Source of the DNA: Adiantum capillus-veneris
Taxonomy: Eukaryota > Streptophyta > Polypodiopsida > Polypodiales > Pteridaceae
DNA: 64,000 nt
NCBI GenBank assembly: GCA_014529385.2
Contig: CM043958.1
Coordinates: forward strand, 151,452,793 to 151,516,792
Direction: 5' to 3'
The notes under the pieces are model-generated. The model saw only the letters and a list, made by a program, of their open reading frames with translations, was not told the DNA's origin and ran no database searches. Below, piece after piece: positions 57,483 to 64,000 of the stretch. Both the position numbers and the translations under genes were made by a program. Every line of letters begins with the position of its first letter. Position 1 is the stretch's first letter.

Positions 57483-58537
57483 ATGGCTTCTTCTTCTTCC
57501 CGTCCAAGAAGTTCTAGAGGTTTCTCTACACTGTCCCCAACTAACCTCACCATTAGTGTGCCAATAAGACCATGTAGTAGCATAAGCACTATCTCAATCT
57601 CAAACTCTCTCACTACAGATAATAGGTGGCAAGAGTAGAGGATAAGCAAAGGTTCTTGGGTTCTTATGCAGCCAAGAAGGAGAAAGCTCGAAAGCAACAA
57701 ATATGTTTCAATCTGCATGGAAAGCAAGAGTTCTGGATTTCAAAGTCGAGGTTGGTAAGGAGACTGTGAAAGAGGTCTTTGTTCAACATGTTTTCACTCA
57801 CTCTGATGTGATTGCTAATGGCGGTGATGTCTCCATGGTGCATAATCCACGGTGCAACTGTGAGTTAATTATTTAGCACTCCTCTATAAATGTTATCTTA
57901 CATTTCAAATGTGAATCTGTTTTTTTCTTCTCTTATTACAGATATTTAAATAGGTTATACAGATGTTTGTATTTATTTCTACTCTTTTACATTCACATAT
58001 GTTTATCCTTCCTCATATGAGGAATGGGAGCCACTGGAGTGCATTATAGGTCTCATCTCTATGACCCATGCTCATATTGGGGTCTTGCAATATGCAAGCA
58101 GAACTAGCAAAAGCCTTGCAGACGAGGGTATTTTCTTCTATGACCATTTCTACCAACTTAATAAAAGGAATCAGAGAGGAGTGTTGGTGAAGGTTTCATT
58201 ACCAACCAGATGGAACTCCGTGGATTGGCCCGTTCCCAACACAACAATGAGGGAGGCATTGAGGAGCAGGCTCTATAGGGATGTTCAGAGGTCTCTCCGA
58301 AACTTGAAACCCACTAAATTGGTGAAACTTGCAAATTTCTATCCTGTTGGTCTCTTTGTTGAGTTATTTCATACCTGCAATGTACATGTTGTTAAAACTA
58401 TGCTGCTCTGCAAATCATTTGATTCCCTCTTGTGTGATAAGCTTCTTGATCGAGGGTGGCATGTGAAAGAAACAGATGGCATATGTTGCGAGATTGCTCT
58501 TGAAACTTTCATTGTCAAGTATATGCTTACGACATAG
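57483..58537 (+). CDS. Unrecognised spliced gene, + strand (partial model)
   Basis: The model is tentative. The ATG at 57483 opens a Ser-rich stretch (MASSSSRPRSSRGF...). An exon reading MFQSAWKARVLDFKVEVGKE lies at about 57701-57861 and ends in AACT|GTGAGT. Acceptor TATACAG at about 57962 restores phase and leads into a 190-residue open frame to the stop at 58535 (PSSYEEWEPLECIIGLISMT; LPTRWNSVDWPVPNTTMREA; KLVKLANFYPVGLFVELFHT). Composition is that of a soluble protein. No family recognised. The join between 57640 and 57700 is unresolved. It converges with the - strand Ulp1 gene. Confidence 0.35.
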
Positions 58538-58933
58538 ACATTAATAATCTCCTTTTGGTACAAGCGTTCTCACATTGTTGAAGGTTGCTATCTGCCTATG
58601 GGTCAAGAAGCAGCAAGTTTGGCAAACAATGCTGTCATAGACATGGAAGTGGTGGACAAATACCTAAATCTTATGACAGTAATTACAATAAGACAGCAAT
58701 GCAATCTTTTGCAACTTCGACATGACATAGTGGAGGAGACTACCAACATTGACTCCGTAAACTTTTATTTCTTGTTGAGCGGACGAAGAGTAATGCAATG
58801 AAGGGAGAAGCATTTTCTGTGTGGAGAGCTTTCTAGCCGTGTTCAAAATGTGCCCATGTAATCTAGCCTGAATGGCTTCTACAAAATGTAACTTTTTTGA
58901 CTAGTTTAATCTTAATATCAATTGTTTGCTCAA

Positions 58934-59008
<75 letters not shown>

Positions 59009-60480
59009 AGTATTCGAAACACATAGACAGGTAGACAATACCATTTTAATGTATAAACAATGAATTACTAAGTACATTTGTAAGTACAAATTCTGATGTG
59101 CTCAATGGGCTTAAGTACATTCCTTGCAGGTATGGGACCAGAATGTCCTCTAGGTAAAAATTGTGAAGATGCCCTTCAAATGAAGGCGGGAAATAGTAGT
59201 ACCGGGTGGACTATTTCATCAATCAACAAAGTATTGAGAGCATCATAAGGCACATTGATCTGTTCAAAGGGCTTGTAGAAAAGTGGTACATTAGCTTTAG
59301 TTGGGTGGAAATGTCCCGCAATGGTATTACAATTTCTTTGACTATACACAAAATAAAAATCTAATCTCTGAATTTCAGCCAAACTGCAAACTATGGAAAC
59401 AAGGGGATTCAAGTTTTGGCATGCATTGAAGACTAGATAGTAACCCTAAACTATGGAATCAAAAAATTCAAAAATTCATTTGTGCCTGGTCGAATTACTA
59501 CTCTAAGATTTCCCAAGCAAAAACTACGTAAATCGGAGATCTCTGTATGTACATTGTACGGTTGTCCTAGCAGCAACAATCCATTGAGATGCAAAATAAT
59601 TAGTCTCTATAATCATTGTGTGCATACATATAAGTAGTTGGAAACAAAAAAGAGTATATATTTTAAGTACAATGGATATTACCGAAACAATCATATCTAC
59701 TTGAAGCAAGAGTCCATACTAGTCATTTTTAATGTTGACATTCTTTTGTTGAGTGTCGGTGTTCCCTTTTGTATTGCCAAGGGTATCCACCTCTTGTGGT
59801 TGTGCAGTACAAGACTCTTGTGCTTCCATGGCGGAATGGTTAACTTGTTCTATTGTCTGTTCCTGGCTTTAATTTGCAATGTTGGCCTCCTCCTCTACAT
59901 GGTCTACACACTCTGTATCTTCTCTCAGCTCTGAAGAGCTCTTCAGATCGGCAATATAGGAGCTTGGACTCCCTCGTATTGATCATGTGCCTCATCCTGT
60001 GCCAAAATAATAGGCAAACCCTAATTTTCCTCTACTTGGCCTAGACCTCTGTTGCATTCCTCGGCTCTGAAGAGCATTTTACATCTACAAATTCAAGAGC
60101 TTGGTCTACTTCACATTGATCAACTCCAACTTCCGTTTCAGCCGCTCCAACTGCAAAGCAAATCGGTGTTTATTCCTCTAATATGGGGTCAGTTTTAGGG
60201 ATTTGGTTTCTAGTGGTGGAAGCTGGCATGACTTCCTCATCACCGGTCATTGTTAAAGTTATTATATGGTCGTTGACAAAACTATCTTCTACATCTAAAA
60301 CTCTTGGAGTTGAAAGAGATAGTAGATGTTCAATCATTGATGCGCAGTACCTTTGTAAATATTCCAATGTATAATTTTCAACAGCATTCTACAAATTTAG
60401 GTTAACTTGTGGTCGATACTTCAATTAATAATAGCACCAAGTTGGTCCAAACCATAGCACAGAAATACCTTAGACATACA
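58538..60480. other. Region between convergent genes, with (CT)n
   Basis: Contains (CT)n at 58936-59005. - strand frames at 60170-60367 (MEYLQRYCASMIEHLLSLST) and 59176-59412 have normal composition and may be further 3' exons or UTR of the Ulp1 gene. Not resolved. Confidence 0.35.
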
Positions 60481-60485
60481 CGGAT

Positions 60486-61500
60486 TCAAAGAAAAAAACC
60501 CCATATTATGTACTCTGCGTGGAGAAGACATCTCCAACCACAGGAATTTAGATCTGTTTGATTAGGCACTTCAACAGCTTTAGAGGTTTCCTTGTAGAGT
60601 TCATGATTTCCACAAACCCTTCCATAGACGTGAATTAATCTTTTTACACATCTTTGAACAGTGAAAGTTATTTGTTATTAACAATATTGAGGTCATCATC
60701 CATAGCCCAAATAAAAACTCAAGGTTATATCAACGCTCACACTCTAATCTCTGAATGTGTTCCTCGTATGGAGTTGATAGTCCATACCACTTGTTTGTCT
60801 AGTTCAATGCATACAAGGCTCCAATGATTATTTGATTTGTATGGAAACACCAGAGTTGTGACCTGAAGCATTGGACAATGGACAAACCATCTCTCCAATA
60901 TACCATAAGGGGTGTTTTTTATTCGGAGTGGCACAGACAACTGTGGATCTAAAACATGTATTTCAGTATGGGTTTGTTGAGGGAGTTGGCTCTTTATTAA
61001 GCTATAATCAATAACAAGGATTTAATTAGACACCAGATACTAAAGTAAAGGATCTTAAAGGTAGAGAAGAGCACCTACTTTAGGCATAGATAAACAATAG
61101 AGTCTGTAATTTGTGCATTGGGATCTTTCAAAATCCTAATATCAACAGAATCCAGAGCTAATTGCCGAGTACCATCAACAAGGGGAATGGTTGCTAATAA
61201 TCCTTCTTTCATGGAATGTAAAATATATTTGTTTCTTTCATTTAAGTCTGTGCTAACTTGCCCATAATTTCTCCTCTGTGCCTCTTCATCAGCAGCAGCA
61301 GTCTGTATCCTCTTTAATTTCTCTGATTCCAGGTAACGTCTTTCTTCTTGCTCAGCTCTGGCTTTGGTGTTCACATCATAAGTAATCTCATGAATCTTAA
61401 CCCCATGATCCTGTCGGCCTGGTGGTATTAGCAATATATCCTTCATTTTAGGGTCAATAAACTCATTAGGGATGAGGATCTTATCGTATCTCCAACGTAC
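60486..61500 (-). CDS. Ulp1/C48-type SUMO protease domain protein
   Basis: Cysteine protease of the Ulp1 (SUMO-deconjugating) clan. Modelled exons on the - strand: 61500-61079, 61001-60741, 60651-60486, joined through introns of 77 and 89 nt (donors GTAGGT and GTGAGC) in phase, 282 codons. A charged coiled linker (ARAEQEERRYLESEKLKRIQ) is followed by the domain: ITDSIVYLCL (entry helix), TLVFPYKSNNHWSLVCIELD with catalytic His at 60824-60826, WTINSIRGTHSE where the usual catalytic Asp is Asn, and VPNQTDLNSCGW with the oxyanion Gln and catalytic Cys at 60540-60542. The Asp-to-Asn change makes activity doubtful. A run of seven T precedes the stop, so the true end may lie further on (60367 exon). 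In frame with the histone fold upstream except for one TGA. Confidence 0.65.
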
Positions 61501-61907
61501 TCACTTGAGCGTCTCACTGTCCTTGTCCATTATTGTGACCCAGTGAGCATGAGCAGCAACAATGGTGATATCATTAAAGTACTCCATTAAAAAATCTTTT
61601 GCTACTTCCTGAAGACAGAGCAGGGCAACAGCCTTCCATCTCATTGTACCAGCACATGCTTCCTCACAAATTTTCCTTACTTCTCTTTGAAAAGGAAGTT
61701 TAGGGACACAAAGCTCAATACATTTCTGAGCTTTTCTGATCCCTCTAAATATACCCATGTCTATTTGAATATTCTTCATTCTTGGTCCCTTCAATATCTT
61801 CATTGGTTACCTGAACTTTTCTTCTTACTAGCAGACCTTCCACATGCTTTTTTTGCAAGCCCTGGTCCTTTCCTTGCCTTCCTTGTTGTTGCCTTTGTTC
61901 TTGCCAT
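61501..61907 (-). CDS. CENH3-like histone H3 variant (one frame change)
   Basis: Nucleosomal histone of the H3 family. ATG at 61907 starts a basic 35-residue tail, MARTKATTRKARKGPG (K4/R8/K9-like positions kept). The fold follows in another frame from about 61803: GIFRGIRKAQKCIELCVPKL, PFQREVRKICEE, AGTMRWKAVALLCLQEVAKD, FNDITIVAAHAHWVTIMDKD, ending TGA at 61501. Total length is close to the usual 136. Loop 1 is one residue longer than canonical H3 and the RF of H3 is RW (RWKAVAL), both seen in plant CENH3 (RWTAEAL). Either a short unrecognised intron or a 1-nt indel near 61805 separates tail and fold. The next open frame, 142 codons to the Ulp1 domain, is in phase with the fold. It could alternatively be a transposon-captured or dead gene. 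Confidence 0.65.
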
Positions 61908-61931
61908 TCCACTGTAAGAGATAAAGGAAAA

Positions 61932-61933
<2 letters not shown>

Positions 61934-62028
<95 letters not shown>

Positions 62029-62102
62029 AGTGGATCACGACGCGCAGGCCAAAAATGGAGAAGAGAATATAGCCTCTCGTGTGCCGTGCACCAATTCTTG
62101 AA

Positions 62103-62176
<74 letters not shown>

Positions 62177-62260
62177 TGTGGATCACGGCGCACAGGCTCA
62201 ATATTGAGACGGGATAATAGCCTTTTGCATGTCGTGCTCCACTTCTTGTATCCACTTTTT
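61934..62260. repeat. Duplicated unit of (CT)n plus TGGATCACG... segment, upstream of the histone
   Basis: (CT)n 61934-62026, then GTGGATCACGACGCGCAGGC to TCTTGAATCC. (CT)n 62108-62173 follows, then GTGGATCACGGCGCACAGGC to TCTTGTATCC. The two units are clearly related. On the - strand they place GA arrays just upstream of the histone ATG. Confidence 0.85.
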
Positions 62261-62279
62261 GCAGTTTCTTTTGGGGTGG

Positions 62280-62780
62280 TCATAAGTTTGACTTGCTCTC
62301 CTGCATTTTTAATGCTCGTCAATGAAAAGCTCACTTTCCTCGTACATGATTTTTCTAAAGAGTTTCTAAATGATGCTATTGTTTTAACAAAACAAAGTGG
62401 TGGGAATCAAGAAGAATTAGACTTGTCTAATTTTCTAAATAGATTCCAAGACGCATTTATCGATGACTTCCCTATGGAGTTACCTCCAAAACAAGAGGGT
62501 GATGACCATATGATAGAGCTTCTACCTCCTTATAGAGCTTCTCAAGCTCAAAAAGAGGAGATTATGAGGCAATTGCATGAGATGGTAGACAAGGGGATGG
62601 TGAGGCCTAGCTTCTCTCCCTTTTGTTCTCCAGTCCTTTTAGTGCAAAAGAAAGATGGTACATATTGCATGTGTGTGGACTATCAAGCACTAAATTGTAT
62701 CACTATCAAGCACTAAATTGTATCACTATCAAAAATAGATTTCTTGTACCGCGGGTAGAAGATTGATTTGATAAGCTCTA
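62280..62780 (+). pseudogene. Ty3/gypsy RT, N-terminal part, with 23-bp duplication
   Basis: The frame to 62716 reads FLNRFQDAFIDDFPMELPPK, then IELLPPYRASQAQKEEIMRQ, MVRPSFSPFCSPVLLVQKKD and CMCVDYQALN, which are the fingers of a Ty3 RT. A direct 23-bp duplication (GCACTAAATTGTATCACTAT appears twice, 62687-62732) brings in the stop. After it NRFLVPRVED continues the RT briefly. It may be the resumption of element A. Confidence 0.75.
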
Positions 62781-62829
62781 CATGAGCTACAAAGCTTTAT
62801 TGATATGTGTGCATACTATTATTAAAGTA

Positions 62830-64000
62830 TCAAGCTATTGTTGTGGTTTGAAGAAGAATGGGAGGTTGTAGGTATGTGTGGATTACCAGAAGCTCAACAC
62901 TCAAACCATTAAGGATCCATTCCCACTCCCGTTCACTAATATGTTATTGGATGAGATTGCCATGAAATATATAGCTTTATGGATGGTTATATTGGCTACA
63001 ATCAGTTAAAGAATGCACTAAAACAATGTTCATCACTGAATGGGGAGCATTTATGTACTTGGTGATGCCATTTGGAATATGCAATGCTCTAGCAACCTTT
63101 TAGCAATGCATGATGGAGATCTTTAGTGAGTTTTTGTGCAACTTCTTGGTTATTTTTATAGCTAACTTTATGATCTTCTCAATAGAGACAATGCATCTAT
63201 TATTTTTGAAATTGTTTTTTGAGAGATGCAATGAACAAAGAATTTATCTCAATTTGTTCAAGTTGGTATTAATGGTATGGAAAGGCCAAGTTCTAGAACA
63301 CATTATCTCTAGAAATAGTATTGAAATGGAAGAGGATAGAGTGAAGTGTGTTTTAGCAAGCGTGAGGATTGACCAATGTATTTGAACCGAGTTCATTTTT
63401 GGGGTACATCAATTTCTACAAAAGATTTATTCATATGTTTGCAGTGAAAGCACTTCCTCTATATGAGTTAACTCAGAAGGGGAAGAAGTTTGTATGGACC
63501 CAAGAATGTCAAGCTAGTTTTTAGTGCTTAAGAAGGTGAACAATAGGAAACCAATACTTTGCTAGCCAGACTGGGACGTGATTTTTTATGTTCATGTAGA
63601 TACGCCTGGTATGGAGATGGAAGTTAAACTAGCCAAGCTTGATGGCAAGACTGACTACCCAAACTACTTTTCCAGTTGTTGGTTCATCACAAGTGAACAC
63701 GGGTATTCCTCCATAGAGCATGAAGCACTAGGAATGGTTCTCAATGCTACAAAGTTCAGACACTATCTACTAGGCAAGTTGTTTCACTTCTAAGGAAGAC
63801 TGATTAGATGGATGATGTTCCTGATGGAGTTTGAATTCAAGGTATTCCACAATTTGGGAAAAACTCACTGTGGTGTAGACTTTTTGTCCGAAAGCACTGA
63901 AGGATACTCAAAGATTTCATTAAGGGATGAGCCAGTAGACGTTGATTTATTCCAACGTTTAGTACTTGAAGGACCAAATTTGGAATGGTAGGACATCTAT
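62830..64000 (+). pseudogene. Ty3/gypsy RT and RNase H, heavily mutated, continues past window end
   Basis: Begins GRL*VCVDYQKLNTQTIKDP, then FITEWGAF-like, YLVMPFGICNA, MMEIFSEFLCNFLVIFIANF (the catalytic DD appears as AN), LFERCNEQRIYLNLFK, a thumb segment, and the RNase H stretch EHGYSSIEHEALGMVLNATK near 63695-63760. Repeats the start of RT already seen at 62640, so it is a second copy of a related family. Numerous stops and frame changes. Confidence 0.7.

Noticed and set aside
57187-62274. Terminal inverted repeats for a DNA transposon around the gene island
   Set aside because: The candidate ends do not match as inverted repeats; only a weak 8-of-9 direct match exists, so no element is annotated.
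61800-62334. Long - strand frames rich in Arg-Glu (RERERE) upstream of the histone
   Set aside because: Translations of (GA)n arrays; open only because the dinucleotide repeat has no stop codons.

Overview
This window is nuclear DNA of a land plant. The evidence is a spliced, plant-type clathrin heavy chain gene with short introns, plant-style Ty1/copia and Ty3/gypsy retrotransposons with tRNA-derived primer sites, and very many long (CT)n, (CA)n and poly-C arrays. Repeat density, a Penelope-like retroelement and divergent orphan genes suggest a seed-free plant such as a fern, but the sequence alone does not fix the species.

Layout: (1) 1-5.8 kb: the 3' two thirds of a clathrin heavy chain gene on the + strand, 13 exons, 1,061 codons, intact reading frame, two apparent GC-AG introns. 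(2) 5.8-13.5 kb: mostly non-coding DNA with microsatellites, a short atp1-like fragment and an orphan exon-like ORF. (3) 13.5-22.8 kb: a decayed Penelope-like (PLE) reverse transcriptase element ending in a (CA)n tract, followed by what look like two more partial copies, each beside a (CA)n tract and carrying the same 5' module. (4) 22.8-34.2 kb: a graveyard of Ty3/gypsy and Ty1/copia fragments on both strands. (5) 34.3-57.2 kb: a nest of retrotransposons whose order can be read from target-site duplications (TSDs). An old Ty3 element (A) was split by copia-1 (TSD CATGA). Copia-1 was split in its 3' LTR by a 15.7-kb non-autonomous Ty3-type element (B; TSD CCA[A/T]C). Element B was split by copia-2 (TSD TATGC; two 227-bp LTRs, about 97% identical). 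(6) 57.2-62.3 kb: a non-LTR island with an unrecognised + strand gene and, on the - strand, a CENH3-like histone H3 followed by a Ulp1/C48 SUMO-protease domain. (7) 62.3-64 kb: two decayed Ty3 reverse transcriptase pieces reaching the window end.

The clathrin gene is the only clear conserved host gene. Nearly everything after about 13 kb is mobile-element DNA in several stages of decay. The most unusual locus is the CENH3-like/Ulp1 pair at 60.5-61.9 kb: both parts lie on one strand in one frame, separated by a single TGA, so they may once have been one protein. Next in interest are the PLE copies bounded by (CA)n tracts and the four-layer nest.
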